Part shown: positions 28,658 through 40,365 of the stretch, piece after piece | Position numbering within the stretch: position 1 is the stretch's first letter | Layout: the number at the start of each line of letters is the position of its first letter | NCBI GenBank assembly: GCA_022828105.1 | Contig: JAJEJC010000010.1 | Span: 62,001 to 126,000 of the forward strand | Length of the DNA stretch: 64,000 nt | Reading direction: 5' to 3' | Source: Dehalococcoidia bacterium | Lineage (GTDB): Bacteria > Chloroflexota > Dehalococcoidia > Bin125 | Program-made: the position numbers and the translations under genes | Notes under the pieces: generated by a model | Databases searched by the model: none | What the model saw: only the letters and a program-made list of their open reading frames with translations | What the model was told of the DNA's origin: nothing

Positions 28658-30100
28658 TCACTGACAGACCGGTTCGTAGACGTAGTGCGACTGCTCGAGA
28701 TACGCGAGCGCCAGCTCGAGGCCCTCGACCGTCTGGTCCCGATCTCCGCCTCCGTCGTGCAGGACGGCGATCCGTCCGGGCCTTGCGCTGGCGACGAGGC
28801 GGTTGGCGATCTCAAGCGCGCCGGGTTGCGTCCAGTCGCGCGGACGAATCTCGCCCAACACGATCCGCAGTCCCAGCTTCGCCGCGCGCGACTCGGTGTG
28901 TTCGTCCATAGCCCAGTAGGGCGGACGCATGCAAGCGGTGGCGTGCTCGCCAAGCAGTTCCTGGGTGCGGCGAATCGTCTCGTTGAAGTGCTGCTCGGAG
29001 ATGCCGTCCAGCGACTCATGGTCCCAGGTGTGGTTGGCGAGCGTGTGGCCTTCGCGCACAATCCGGTCGATCAGTTCGGGATAAGCCAGAGCGCTGGAAC
29101 CGACGACGAAGAACGTCGCCCTGGCCTGGTAGCGGGCCAGCACGTCGAGAATCTGCGGCGTGTAGCGAGGATGCGGACCGTCGTCGAACGTCAGATAGAG
29201 CCGGGCGGCCGGAATCGAGAACTCCAACTCGTTCACAATCCGATTGAGATCGCCCTTGCAGCCCAGGAACCCCGCATGGCAGCCCGCCTGGGGACTGAAC
29301 ACGACCCTGACATCGGCGCCGGGATCGGGCTTGAGGGTCACTCGCCACAGGTCGTGGCGCCCGTCGACCCGGTTGACGCCGATCAGGCGTCCGTTCGCGA
29401 CCCGGAAGGCGCGGTCGCGAATCTCCCGCAGGCTGGCCCAGACCGGCTCGTCCAGCTCAAGCAGGAATTCGACCGGCTGTTGAGCCAGGTGATGGGTTGG
29501 CAGTTCCACGACTCGCGCCCTGACCGGCGGTCCGGCGATAACGACTCCGGCCTCGCGCTCGGACAACAACTGGGCGGCAAGGCATGAGGACGGGAATCCT
29601 TCGCACGAACCTCGCCGCGCGATCGAGAGGTTCACGCTGCGCCGACCCTGCGGCGTGATGCTTGCGCTCCACTCGAAGCCGGACGGATCGAGTGGAGAGA
29701 GCGATCGAATCTCGCCCGCCTCGACATGTAGCGAGTGAGGCCAGTCGGGCAGCGGCGTGCCGGCGACGGGATCGGCGAACCGAATCGTGACCTCGAATGC
29801 TCCGCCGTCGTGCCGGTCGGGTGACGACACGATCTCCGCTGCGGGCGCTCCGCGTGGCCCTGGCGAACTCGTGGGCAGCGCGAGTGATGCGCGATTCACC
29901 GCAGGGTCGACTGCACTGCTCTGCGAACTGGCCCGGCTTGCGGGACGGACGGGAACCTCGGTGCGGGCGTCCACGTCGACGGCGGCGAGGGAGTTTGCGG
30001 CTGGAACGCGACCGGTCTCGGGAAAGCCTGGGCCGGCGACGGGCGTCCACCAGATGGTCAGCAGCCAGACGCCGAGCAGGGTCACCGCCGCACTCAGCAT
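28658..30100 (-). CDS. Membrane-anchored polysaccharide deacetylase
   Basis: 480 aa from the ATG at 30100, which has GGAGG 7 bases upstream; a GTG 21 bases earlier is less likely. One N-terminal membrane helix, an extracytoplasmic region of about 270 residues with repeated RRxVxL-like beta segments, then a NodB deacetylase domain (about 300-470). The NodB motifs are present: TFDDGPH, the metal His pair in NHTWDH, RPPYW, DWTQPG and LHDGGG. It should remove N-acetyl groups from peptidoglycan or surface polysaccharide. The long N-terminal region probably binds wall polymer; no family is recognised. Confidence 0.87.
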   Translation of the reverse strand: MLSAAVTLLGVWLLTIWWTPVAGPGFPETGRVPAANSLAAVDVDARTEVPVRPASRASSQSSAVDPAVNRASLALPTSSPGPRGAPAAEIVSSPDRHDGGAFEVTIRFADPVAGTPLPDWPHSLHVEAGEIRSLSPLDPSGFEWSASITPQGRRSVNLSIARRGSCEGFPSSCLAAQLLSEREAGVVIAGPPVRARVVELPTHHLAQQPVEFLLELDEPVWASLREIRDRAFRVANGRLIGVNRVDGRHDLWRVTLKPDPGADVRVVFSPQAGCHAGFLGCKGDLNRIVNELEFSIPAARLYLTFDDGPHPRYTPQILDVLARYQARATFFVVGSSALAYPELIDRIVREGHTLANHTWDHESLDGISEQHFNETIRRTQELLGEHATACMRPPYWAMDEHTESRAAKLGLRIVLGEIRPRDWTQPGALEIANRLVASARPGRIAVLHDGGGDRDQTVEGLELALAYLEQSHYVYEPVCQ

Positions 30101-30260
30101 GGCCGCACCTCCGCCGCACACTAGTTGACGTAACGCTGCTACCGAGCATTATGCCACGTACGCCTTGGTCATGCGATGCGCGCAGTTCGTCGCGCCTGCT
30201 GCAAGCGATCCGACCCGGTCGGGCCGAGACAACGGATTGACGCGATACGCTGTAGCTCCC

Positions 30261-30336
30261 GGGGCCGTAGCTCAGCCGGGAGAGCGCCGCCCTTGCACGG
30301 CGGAGGTCAGGGGTTCGAATCCCCTCGGCTCCACCA
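30261..30336 (+). tRNA. tRNA-Ala (TGC)
   Basis: Cloverleaf with acceptor GGGGCCG/CGGCTCC (one G-T pair), anticodon loop CTTGCAC (anticodon TGC), T loop TTCGAAT and encoded CCA; 76 bases. TACGCT at 30246-30251 is a likely -10 box. It stands alone and not in an rRNA spacer. Confidence 0.97.
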
Positions 30337-30502
30337 CCGCTTTGGTCTTGGGTTGCTTGGCGCTATGAGAGACGGGCGCCGCAGTCAGTCGCCGGACCAG
30401 CCGGTACTGCGGGTGTGAGGTTTGAGGATGTCCGTACCAGCTTCGAGAGACGCATCCTACTGAGCGAAGGAAGTCGATAACGTCCTCTTGTTGGTACTAA
30501 TG

Positions 30503-30511
30503 TGTTATATT
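30503..30511 (+). promoter_or_regulatory. Extended -10 promoter of the restriction-modification pair
   Basis: TGT followed by TATATT (30506-30511) is an extended -10 element in a locally AT-rich patch. No -35 of good fit is seen. Transcription would begin near 30518, giving a leader of about 30 bases with GAGGG before the ATG. Confidence 0.45.
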
Positions 30512-30548
30512 CTCGGCGAGCCGGTTGAGATGGGCTGAGGGACGTCAC

Positions 30549-31502
30549 ATGGTTCAGCGGAGCGGGCTTGCGGAGTTGTTGCCGGGGCATCTTCTTGAGT
30601 TGGAGGACCCTCGGCGGGACCTGCCGCGGATTGCCAAAGACGAACTGACGACGACCTGGATCTCCTCGACGATTGCGTCGTTGCCGACGGAGCACAAGCT
30701 GATTGAGGGAAACGCGACGGAGCCGGACGGGTGGCGCGACCAGGTTGGGGACGTGGATCTCGTTGTAACGTCGCCGCCGTACTGGAGTTTGAAGGAGTAC
30801 CCGCGCCGCGACGGGCAGCTTGGCTGGACTGAGGACTACGAAGAATTCCTGGCCGGACTGCGTCCGGCGTGGGAAGCGTGCTACGAGGCCCTGGTCCCGG
30901 GCGGACGGCTAATCGTCGTGGTCGGGGATGTGTGTCTCTCTCGGCGGCAGAATGGCGGCAGGCACACGGTGGTGCCTCTGCATGCGTCGATCCAGGAGCA
31001 GTGCCGCGATATCGGCTTTGACAATCTCGCGCCGATCATCTGGTACAAGATCGCCAATGCGCGGATGGAGTCGGAGGGCAACGGGGCCGGGTTCCTGGGC
31101 AAGCCATACGAGCCAAACGCGGTGATCAAGAACGACATCGAATACATCCTGATGCAGCGTAAGCCGGGCGGCTACCGGTCCGTGGGGATCGAGCAGCGGG
31201 TGTTGAGCGTGATCCCGAAAGCGCAGCACAGCGAGTGGTTTCAGCAGGTCTGGCACGGCCCGCCCGGCGTGTCGTCGCCCGACCATCCTGCGCCGTACCC
31301 CGAGGAACTGGTCGAGCGGCTGATCCGGATGTTCAGCTTCGTTGGCGACCGCGTGCTCGACCCGTTCATGGGTACCGGAACGACGCTCGTGGCAGCGGCA
31401 CGGACAGGCCGCAACGGGATCGGTATCGACATAGAACCGGCGTACGTCGAACACTCAAGGCAGCGGTTGAGCGGTGTGCCGACGGCGCGAATCCTGCCAT
31501 GA
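30549..31502 (+). CDS. Type II DNA methyltransferase (beta class, probably N4-cytosine)
   Basis: 317 aa from the ATG at 30549, preceded by GAGGG; a TTG 24 bases earlier is possible. Motif IV (TSPPYW) comes in the N-terminal third and motif I (DPFMGTGTT) near the C-terminus, the order of beta-class amino-methyltransferases. SPPY is most common in N4-cytosine enzymes, though N6-adenine cannot be excluded. The ATGA overlap with the next gene and its content make this the modification half of a type II system. Recognition sequence unknown. Confidence 0.9.
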   Translation: MVQRSGLAELLPGHLLELEDPRRDLPRIAKDELTTTWISSTIASLPTEHKLIEGNATEPDGWRDQVGDVDLVVTSPPYWSLKEYPRRDGQLGWTEDYEEFLAGLRPAWEACYEALVPGGRLIVVVGDVCLSRRQNGGRHTVVPLHASIQEQCRDIGFDNLAPIIWYKIANARMESEGNGAGFLGKPYEPNAVIKNDIEYILMQRKPGGYRSVGIEQRVLSVIPKAQHSEWFQQVWHGPPGVSSPDHPAPYPEELVERLIRMFSFVGDRVLDPFMGTGTTLVAAARTGRNGIGIDIEPAYVEHSRQRLSGVPTARILP

Positions 31503-32086
31503 TCTCTATCCACGACACCATCGCCGATTTACATCGGATCGTCTACGTCGAAGGGAAGCCGACATCGCCGTCGCGGCTCGACACGTTGGCGAACTTCTGT
31601 ATCCAGGAGTTGGAGGTTCGCGGGTTGAGCGGGACCACGAAGGAATCCAGGGTGCCCGGATTCGGACGCGAAAAGAACTGGGACGTGGTCTGGAGCTATG
31701 ACCGCAAGGTGCGGCTTGCTATCTCGCTGAAGTCGATTCTCAGCAACATCGCGGGGACGGTGCCGAACCGCGTTGACGATCTAATGGGGGAAGTGGCGAA
31801 CGTCCAACTGCAATCGCCCGAGGTCGTGCTGGGCTACGTGATGATCATCAACCGCGGACGCGACACGGAGGACGGCAGGTGGGCTCAGCGGCTCAGGGAT
31901 TCTCTCGCTGGCCTTTCCGGTCGCGGCGCACCCGCCTGGGCGCCCGGGACGATTGAGGCGTACGCGCTGGTCGAAGCGACGTTTGGTCAGACCCCATCGG
32001 TGGTTGCCGGCGCGGATGACTTCGCTGGATTCTTCGACACCCTTGCCGCTCGTGTAGCCGAGCGTAATCCAGGTCACCTGACCTGA
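31499..32086 (+). CDS. Putative type II restriction endonuclease
   Basis: 195 aa. A PD-(D/E)xK-like core is visible: D62 in WDVVW, then S76-L-K78 in AISLKSI, a variant where the middle acidic residue is Ser, followed by SNIAGTVPNRVDDL. This is the sort of core found in restriction endonucleases. The gene overlaps the methyltransferase by 4 bases, the usual arrangement for a cognate pair. No close family is recognised by eye, so the call rests on the motif and context. Confidence 0.72.
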   Translation: MISIHDTIADLHRIVYVEGKPTSPSRLDTLANFCIQELEVRGLSGTTKESRVPGFGREKNWDVVWSYDRKVRLAISLKSILSNIAGTVPNRVDDLMGEVANVQLQSPEVVLGYVMIINRGRDTEDGRWAQRLRDSLAGLSGRGAPAWAPGTIEAYALVEATFGQTPSVVAGADDFAGFFDTLAARVAERNPGHLT

Positions 32087-32107
32087 GCAGTCTGTCGCTT
32101 TCCCGCG

Positions 32108-32116
32108 TGCTACGAT
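32108..32116 (+). promoter_or_regulatory. Extended -10 promoter of the 5S rRNA gene
   Basis: TGC then TACGAT (32111-32116), the same -10 hexamer as the 16S promoter, lies 7 bases before the mature 5S end. This indicates that 5S is transcribed on its own. Confidence 0.6.
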
Positions 32117-32123
32117 TTCTCGT

Positions 32124-32244
32124 GAGCTGGTGATTAGAGCGCGGTGGGACCACCCGTTCCCATCCCGAACACGGAAGTGAAACGCCGCAGCGCTGACGAT
32201 ACTGGGGGGGCAACCCCTTGCGGAAAATAGGCCATTGCCAGCTC
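32124..32244 (+). rRNA. rrf: 5S ribosomal RNA, free-standing
   Basis: 121 bases. The terminal stem GAGCTGG/CCAGCTC closes the molecule and the internal block CCCGTTCCCATCCCGAACACGG minus its last bases is the conserved loop B/helix III region; GAAGTGAAAC follows. No 23S gene is adjacent; the flanking genes are a restriction enzyme gene and rpsA. Confidence 0.95.
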
Positions 32245-32259
32245 GCTCCTCTTCAACCG

Positions 32260-32292
32260 ACCGCCCGACCTCGCGTCGGGCGGTTCTCGTTT
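32260..32292 (+). terminator. Intrinsic terminator after 5S rRNA
   Basis: Perfect 10-bp stem ACCGCCCGAC/GTCGGGCGGT with a 5-base loop (32260-32284), followed by the T-rich TCTCGTTT. Confidence 0.85.
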
Positions 32293-32307
32293 CCGCGAGA
32301 TCGGCTG

Positions 32308-32316
32308 TGATACGAT
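32308..32316 (+). promoter_or_regulatory. Extended -10 promoter of rpsA
   Basis: TGA then TACGAT (32311-32316), matching the rRNA promoters. The leader of about 70 bases contains AAAGGAGAGG at 32331-32340, too far from the chosen start to serve as its ribosome site. Confidence 0.5.
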
Positions 32317-32391
32317 TCGGCAAACCCCAGAAAGGAGAGGGGCTGGCGCGCGGTTTGTCTGTGTTTTGCCCAGTCCCAAACCCCCGAACTC

Positions 32392-33813
32392 TTGACGACA
32401 CCCAGCACTGAAACTGAACCGACTGCCGCCGAGGCCCTTGCGCACGAGGCGGCGCCTCCCACGCCATCCGGCGAACCCACCACCATGGACGAGCTCCTGG
32501 CCGAACCTGGTCGCGAGCCGCTGAATCCGAGACGCGGCGACATTGTCGAGGGCATTGTCGTGCACTGGTCCGGTTCGGCCCTGATCGTCGATGTGGGGGC
32601 CAAGTCCGAAGGCGTCGTCCACTTCGAGGAAATGCGTTCGCTGACCGACAGCGAGCGCGAAGCGCTGAAGACCGGCGACCCGGTCCATGTGTTCGTCACC
32701 GATTCCGAGTCGGAGGGCGGCTCGCTGGAGCTGTCCATCGACCGTGCCCGAGGCGAGCAAGGCTGGCACGAGCTACAGCGTCGGTTCGACGAGAACGAAG
32801 TCTTCGACGCCCGCGTGACCGGATCGAACAAAGGCGGCCTGCTGGTCAACGTCGAGGGCGTCAACGCCTTCGTGCCGCTCTCGCAGATTGTGGAGATCAC
32901 CGGCGACCGCGAGCAAGCGATCGCGCAGCTCTCCGAGTACGAGGGTCGCTCGTTGCGATTCAAGGTGATTGAGATCAATCGCCGTCGCAACCGCGTGATT
33001 CTCTCCGAGCGCGCGGCGGTGCAGGAGTGGCGCGCCGAGCAGAAGGATCGACTGCTGGAGGAGCTTCAGGAGGGCGAGATCCGCACCGGTCGGATCACGA
33101 GCATTCGCTCGTTCGGTATCTTCGTCGACCTCGGCGGTGCCGATGGCCTTGCGCACCTCTCGGAACTGAGCTGGGAACGGGATGTCGATCCAGAGACGAT
33201 GTTCAGCATCGGCCAGTCGATTGACGTGTACATCACCAAGATCGACAAGGAATCCAAGAAGATTGGCCTGTCGGTCCGACGGGCGTCGCCTGAGCAATGG
33301 GACGAGGTCGTCGCCAAGTTTGAGGTCGGAGACATCGTGCCGTCGGTCGTGACCAAGCTGGTCACATTTGGCGCCTTTGCCCGACTCGAAGGTCCCGTCG
33401 AGGGCCTGGTACACGTGTCGGAGCTCGCCGACCGCCGGATCACGCATCCGCGCGAGGTGGTGCTGGAGAACGACATCATCCCGGCCAAGATCGTGCGCAT
33501 CGAGCGCGACCGGCACCGGCTCGGTCTGTCGCTCCGCCAGGCGCGGTCGGATGCGGAACGGGCCGGCTGGATGTTCAACAACGAGGGCGGCATCGCGCGC
33601 CTGCCCGAGGATGTCGCCGAGCGGTTCGGTATCTCCCAAGAGCCAATGCCCGAGCCGCCGCCGATGCCCGAACCGACTTCGGATCCGTCCCGAGGGACCG
33701 ACGACGCGCAACCGCAGGAGGCGCCCGAGGAGCCGGTCCGCGCCGTGTCTGCAATGCAGGAGGCGCTCGAACGCGCCGGCGTGACGGAGCAGGACTTCGA
33801 CGGCGAGCGCTAA
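32392..33813 (+). CDS. rpsA: 30S ribosomal protein S1
   Basis: 473 aa with four S1 RNA-binding domains, starting at about residues 47, 137, 223 and 307 (GDIVEGIVV, NEVFDARVTG, GEIRTGRITSIRSFGIFVDL, GDIVPSVVTKLVTFGAFARL), then an acidic, proline-rich tail. S1 brings mRNAs to the 30S subunit. Four domains are fewer than the six of E. coli and common in Gram-positive-like phyla. The start is uncertain: TTG at 32392 lacks a ribosome site; ATG at 32485 is an alternative. Confidence 0.92.
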   Translation: MTTPSTETEPTAAEALAHEAAPPTPSGEPTTMDELLAEPGREPLNPRRGDIVEGIVVHWSGSALIVDVGAKSEGVVHFEEMRSLTDSEREALKTGDPVHVFVTDSESEGGSLELSIDRARGEQGWHELQRRFDENEVFDARVTGSNKGGLLVNVEGVNAFVPLSQIVEITGDREQAIAQLSEYEGRSLRFKVIEINRRRNRVILSERAAVQEWRAEQKDRLLEELQEGEIRTGRITSIRSFGIFVDLGGADGLAHLSELSWERDVDPETMFSIGQSIDVYITKIDKESKKIGLSVRRASPEQWDEVVAKFEVGDIVPSVVTKLVTFGAFARLEGPVEGLVHVSELADRRITHPREVVLENDIIPAKIVRIERDRHRLGLSLRQARSDAERAGWMFNNEGGIARLPEDVAERFGISQEPMPEPPPMPEPTSDPSRGTDDAQPQEAPEEPVRAVSAMQEALERAGVTEQDFDGER

Positions 33814-33857
33814 GCGTCATTGCTGATGTGGTATGCCCCCTCTGTCCCTACGGGACA

Positions 33858-33880
33858 TCTCCCCCGCGCTGCGGGGGAGA
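33858..33880. repeat. GC-rich palindrome after rpsA
   Basis: Perfect 10-bp stem TCTCCCCCGC/GCGGGGGAGA with a 3-base loop, preceded by a smaller hairpin GTCC...GGAC at 33844-33856. It may terminate rpsA; it resembles the palindromes at 22616-22680. The rest of the 239-base gap before clpC shows no gene. Confidence 0.55.
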
Positions 33881-34052
33881 GGAGCGACGGCCGTTTCTGC
33901 GGACTCTCGTGAGCTTGGGCGCGCTGTGCGAGCGCGTCCTGACGCGGAGGCCGAGACTGGGGAACAACGGGCTTGAACGCGGTTGGCTCTGATAGGCTGA
34001 CCGTATCTCGCGAGCGGCTGGATTGCGGCTGCATCGTGTACTGGAGACTGCC

Positions 34053-36662
<2,610 letters not shown>

Positions 36663-36719
36663 TTCTCAGACTTCTCCCCAATGCCGCTCTTGGGGGCGCG
36701 TGCCCAGCGGGGCGGCGAG

Positions 36720-37106
36720 TTAGCCGCCTGCAGGGCGCTGCACCAGGACCCAGCCGTTCCCGTCGGGATCGCGGAAGAGGGCCTGGATGCCCCACATTTG
36801 CTCCGTCGGCGGTTCGGCAAACTCGACGCCTTTGGCGGACCAGTCTTCGTAGGTGGCCTGGATGTCGTCGCTCCAGAGCACATAGCCGTTGCTCGATCCC
36901 GGCTGTGCGCCGTCGGGATCGAAGGCGCCGAAGTTGGCCAGCACAAACTGAACCTCGTCCTGCGGCAGCTTGACGGTGATCCAGCGGAGCTCGGGCCCCA
37001 TCGGATCGTCCATGATCTTTTGCATGCCCAGCTTTTCGGTGTACCAGTGCAGTGCCGCTTGCTGGTCTGACACCTGGATTGGCACGATTGAGAGTCGAAC
37101 GGACAT
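36720..37106 (-). CDS. VOC-family (glyoxalase-like) protein
   Basis: 128 aa from the ATG at 37106 (AGAGG upstream). A single vicinal-oxygen-chelate domain with the paired pattern VSDQQAALHWYTEKLGM and FRDPDGNGWVLVQ. Related proteins include glyoxalases, bleomycin-type resistance proteins and PhnB-like proteins; the substrate cannot be told. It is convergent with clpC, whose end is 58 bases away. Confidence 0.82.
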   Translation of the reverse strand: MSVRLSIVPIQVSDQQAALHWYTEKLGMQKIMDDPMGPELRWITVKLPQDEVQFVLANFGAFDPDGAQPGSSNGYVLWSDDIQATYEDWSAKGVEFAEPPTEQMWGIQALFRDPDGNGWVLVQRPAGG

Positions 37107-37146
37107 CAGGAAAGCCTCTCTGGTTGGCAGGTTACGGGACATCGGG

Positions 37147-38268
37147 TCAAGGGACGGGGCCTCGGCGTGCGTCGTCCTGCCATGCGAGCACGCTTTGCAG
37201 CATGCCGAGACCGAAGAAGAATACCAATAGCGACGAGTTGCCCGTGCTAATGAACGGCAGCGGCAGCCCGGTGACCGGGATCAGCCGGATGTTGATCGCC
37301 ACGTTGATGAAGACCTGAATCGCAATCACCGTGATCATGCCGACGGCCAGTAACTGGCCCAGCGGCTCGCCGGCCTTGCCGACGATCCGCAGCATGCGCA
37401 AGAGCAGCAAGAGGAAGAGCAGGAAGAGCGCCATGGCGCCGACGAAGCCGAGTTCTTCGCTGAGCACGCTGAAGATGAAGTCGGTGGTCTGGATGCGGAC
37501 AAAGTCGAGCTGAGTCTGCGTACCCTCGGTCAGGCCCTGTCCCCAGAGGCCGCCTGAGCCGACCGATGTCTCGGCCTGAATGACGTTGAAGCCTGCGCCT
37601 TGAGGGTCGGACTCGGGATCGATAAACGCACGGATACGGTCGCGCTGGTAGTCCTGAACGCCGGCGGCCAGCCCGACCGGCACCAGGCAAAGGCCGATCG
37701 CAGCCAGCGTCGCGTAGTGACGCAGGCGCGCGCCGGCGAACAGCGTCATGACCAGCCAGAGGGCCATGAAGACGACGGCGGAGCCGGCGTCGGGCTCGAT
37801 GAACACCAGTGCAGCCGGGAGCACGGCGATGCCCAGTGAAATCAGGAAAATGCGAAACTCCGCCAACCGATCGCGAAAGTCGGTGAGGAATTTGCCCAGC
37901 CCGATGATCGTCATCAGCTTGCCGATCTCGGACGCCTGGACGACGGTGAAGCCAAGATCAAACCAGCGTCGCGAACCGAATTCGTCGCTGCCCAGAAAGA
38001 GCACCGCGACGAGGACGATGATCCCGAATCCATAGGCGAGCCAGCCAAGCGCGTCGATCAACCGGTAGTCGACGCGGGTCAGCGCGATCATCGCCAGCGC
38101 CCCGACCAGCGCGAAGATGATGTGCCGCTGCACCGCGCTGGAGAGCACGATGCCCTCTGCGCCGCGAGGCAACGAAGCGGAGTAAATCACCAATGCGCCG
38201 TAGCCGGCCAGGGCAAGCGCAGCGATCAGAATCAGCGGATCGAAGTGGCGCCAGGAGTGACCGATCAT
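37147..38268 (-). CDS. rodA: Rod-shape peptidoglycan polymerase RodA
   Basis: 373 aa, polytopic SEDS protein with about ten membrane helices. Family features include VVQASEIGKLMTI, EPDAGSAVVFMALW and the C-terminal TGLPLPFISTGNSSLLVFF. RodA polymerises glycan strands from lipid II for side-wall growth, paired with PBP2 encoded directly upstream. The ATG has AGGGAC in front and is 9 bases after mrdA. Confidence 0.95.
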   Translation of the reverse strand: MIGHSWRHFDPLILIAALALAGYGALVIYSASLPRGAEGIVLSSAVQRHIIFALVGALAMIALTRVDYRLIDALGWLAYGFGIIVLVAVLFLGSDEFGSRRWFDLGFTVVQASEIGKLMTIIGLGKFLTDFRDRLAEFRIFLISLGIAVLPAALVFIEPDAGSAVVFMALWLVMTLFAGARLRHYATLAAIGLCLVPVGLAAGVQDYQRDRIRAFIDPESDPQGAGFNVIQAETSVGSGGLWGQGLTEGTQTQLDFVRIQTTDFIFSVLSEELGFVGAMALFLLFLLLLLRMLRIVGKAGEPLGQLLAVGMITVIAIQVFINVAINIRLIPVTGLPLPFISTGNSSLLVFFFGLGMLQSVLAWQDDARRGPVP

Positions 38269-38277
38269 CAGCCGTCC

Positions 38278-40365
38278 CTAGTCCGATCGCTCGCGAACTG
38301 CGGAGTAGAGTCGCTCGTACTCCTCGTCCGTAATGGCGACGCGCGCGTACGGTGGCGGAATCGCCGAGGCGAGTGCGCCGCTGGTTTCCGCCCAGGCTCG
38401 AAGTATCTCGCCGCCGGCGCCGGCCACCAGATATCCGGCGGAAAACTCGAAGAAGACGACCATGGCAATTTCCGGTTCGTCGAACGGCGCGAAGGCGATG
38501 AACCAGCCGTGCGTCGGACCCTCCTCCGCGCCGGATACGGCGGTTCCCGTCTGATTGAATTCGGCGGTGCCGGTCTTGCCGCCGACGAGCATCTCGGGCA
38601 GCGCCACGAGCGCGTCGTGACAGGTGCCCATCAGTGTGCAGAGCGCCATGCCCTCGCGGACGATGCGCAGTATCTCGGGGTCGACGTCGAGCTGATTGCG
38701 GACGACCGGTTGCCAGGGTTGGATCACCCGGCCTTCGGTGTCGATCAGTTCCTTGACCACGCGCGGCTCGTAGACCGTGCCGCCGTTGGCAATTGCGGCA
38801 GTCGCGACCGCCATCTGCAGCGGCGTGACCGTGGTGAATCCCTGGCCGATTGCCATGTTGTACGTGTCGCCGTCGCGCCACTCTTCGCCGAATGCCTGCA
38901 GCTTCTGCTCAGCCGAGGTAATCACGCCCGCAGCTTCGCCGGCGAGGTCGACCCCAGTGGGTGCGTCGAATCCCAATTCGCGGGCCCAGTGGGCCAACGC
39001 CTGATTGCCGACGCCGTCGAACTCCACGTCGCCGGCAACGATGCCGTCCTCGGCCAATTCATCGACCCGTTCCTGTTCCGACGGGTGTCGGGGAGGATTC
39101 TCCGGGTTGCGGTAGGGATGCCCGCCTGCGACGTAGTAGAAGTAGACGTTCGATGACTCGGCCAGCGCGGTGCGGATGTTGAAGACGCCCTGTGTCGTGT
39201 CGCCGAAGCGGTAGATGATGCCGGGCGAGAGCTCATGGTGGACTTCAAGCATGCCCGGTGAATAGATCTGCGTGTCGGGATCAACCGCGTCTTCGGCGAG
39301 TCCGGCGATTGCGGTGACGACCTTGAAAATGGAGCCGGGCGGGAACTGGTCCTGGACGGCGTGGTTCTTCAACGGCTGTCCCGGGTCGTCGAGCAGATCC
39401 TGGTACTCCGTCGTCGTGATTTCCGCGTAGACGTTTACGTCATAGTTGGGCACCGAGACCATCGCCAGTACCTGGCCGCTGTGGACGTCCAGGACGACGG
39501 CCGAGGCGTACAGCGAGGCGCCGATCTGCTCATTGAGTATGTCCTCGATCCGCTGTTGCAACTCGATGTCAATCGTCAAGACGGCGCTGAGTCCTGGTGT
39601 GGGCGCCGAGTGGTCAAGCGTACGCAGCACGTTTCCGACGGCGTCCACTTCGACGATCTCCCGGCCCGCGATGCCGCGAAGCTGGCGCTCGTATGCCGCT
39701 TCGACGCCGGCCCGTCCGATCTGGTCGCTGTACAGATAGCGCTGGCTCGAGAGCTCCTCGTACTCCGCCTCGGTGATCTTGCCGACATAGCCCAGGATGT
39801 GGCCGAGCAACTGGCCGTACTCGTAGCGTCGAACCGAGACCGTATCGACTTTCACTCCAGGGAGCGCGGATCGACGAGAGGTGACGTCGATCACCTGGGC
39901 CGGGGTCGGCTCTTCGTGGACGAGGAGTGGGAGGAACGGATCGTTGGAATACTTACGGTCCCAGATCTGCTGCTCAATGCTCCAGGCTTGAAGATCGAAC
40001 AGTTCGGCGAGTTCGGCCGACACGTCCGTCACTTCCTCGTCGGGAATCTCGGCGGCGATCAGCGTGATCCGATAGGCGGGCGCGTTCTCGACGAGCAGGT
40101 TGCGGTCGGCGTCGTAGATCAAGCCACGCGCCGGCGGCAGCGAGATCGTCCGCACCCGGTTACTGGCCGCCCGCGCGACGTACTGGTCATGCTGCAGAAT
40201 CTGCAAGCGCACGAGTTGGACCGTGAGGATGCCAAACAGCAGGAGGATGAACCCGGCGAGCAGCCAGATCTTGAAGCGGACGGGGGAGCCTTCGCCGTGA
40301 TCCGGGTGTTGGGCGTACTCGCGGGCAACGCCCTCGGACTTGCCGCGTCGTGGCCGCCGCTGCAT
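38278..40365 (-). CDS. mrdA: Penicillin-binding protein 2 (transpeptidase)
   Basis: 695 aa from the ATG at 40365, which overlaps the mreD stop by one base; longer frames upstream are shadows of mreD. One membrane helix (about 31-52), the PBP dimerisation domain, then the transpeptidase domain with S345-I-F-K348 as the acyl-serine motif, an SSN motif and KTGT. PBP2 cross-links the glycan made by RodA during elongation. Slightly longer than the E. coli protein (633 aa). Confidence 0.95.
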   Translation of the reverse strand: MQRRPRRGKSEGVAREYAQHPDHGEGSPVRFKIWLLAGFILLLFGILTVQLVRLQILQHDQYVARAASNRVRTISLPPARGLIYDADRNLLVENAPAYRITLIAAEIPDEEVTDVSAELAELFDLQAWSIEQQIWDRKYSNDPFLPLLVHEEPTPAQVIDVTSRRSALPGVKVDTVSVRRYEYGQLLGHILGYVGKITEAEYEELSSQRYLYSDQIGRAGVEAAYERQLRGIAGREIVEVDAVGNVLRTLDHSAPTPGLSAVLTIDIELQQRIEDILNEQIGASLYASAVVLDVHSGQVLAMVSVPNYDVNVYAEITTTEYQDLLDDPGQPLKNHAVQDQFPPGSIFKVVTAIAGLAEDAVDPDTQIYSPGMLEVHHELSPGIIYRFGDTTQGVFNIRTALAESSNVYFYYVAGGHPYRNPENPPRHPSEQERVDELAEDGIVAGDVEFDGVGNQALAHWARELGFDAPTGVDLAGEAAGVITSAEQKLQAFGEEWRDGDTYNMAIGQGFTTVTPLQMAVATAAIANGGTVYEPRVVKELIDTEGRVIQPWQPVVRNQLDVDPEILRIVREGMALCTLMGTCHDALVALPEMLVGGKTGTAEFNQTGTAVSGAEEGPTHGWFIAFAPFDEPEIAMVVFFEFSAGYLVAGAGGEILRAWAETSGALASAIPPPYARVAITDEEYERLYSAVRERSD

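Noticed and set aside
32485-32487. Shorter rpsA start at this ATG
   Set aside because: Neither this ATG nor the TTG at 32392 has a ribosome site; the longer form was kept and the doubt noted.
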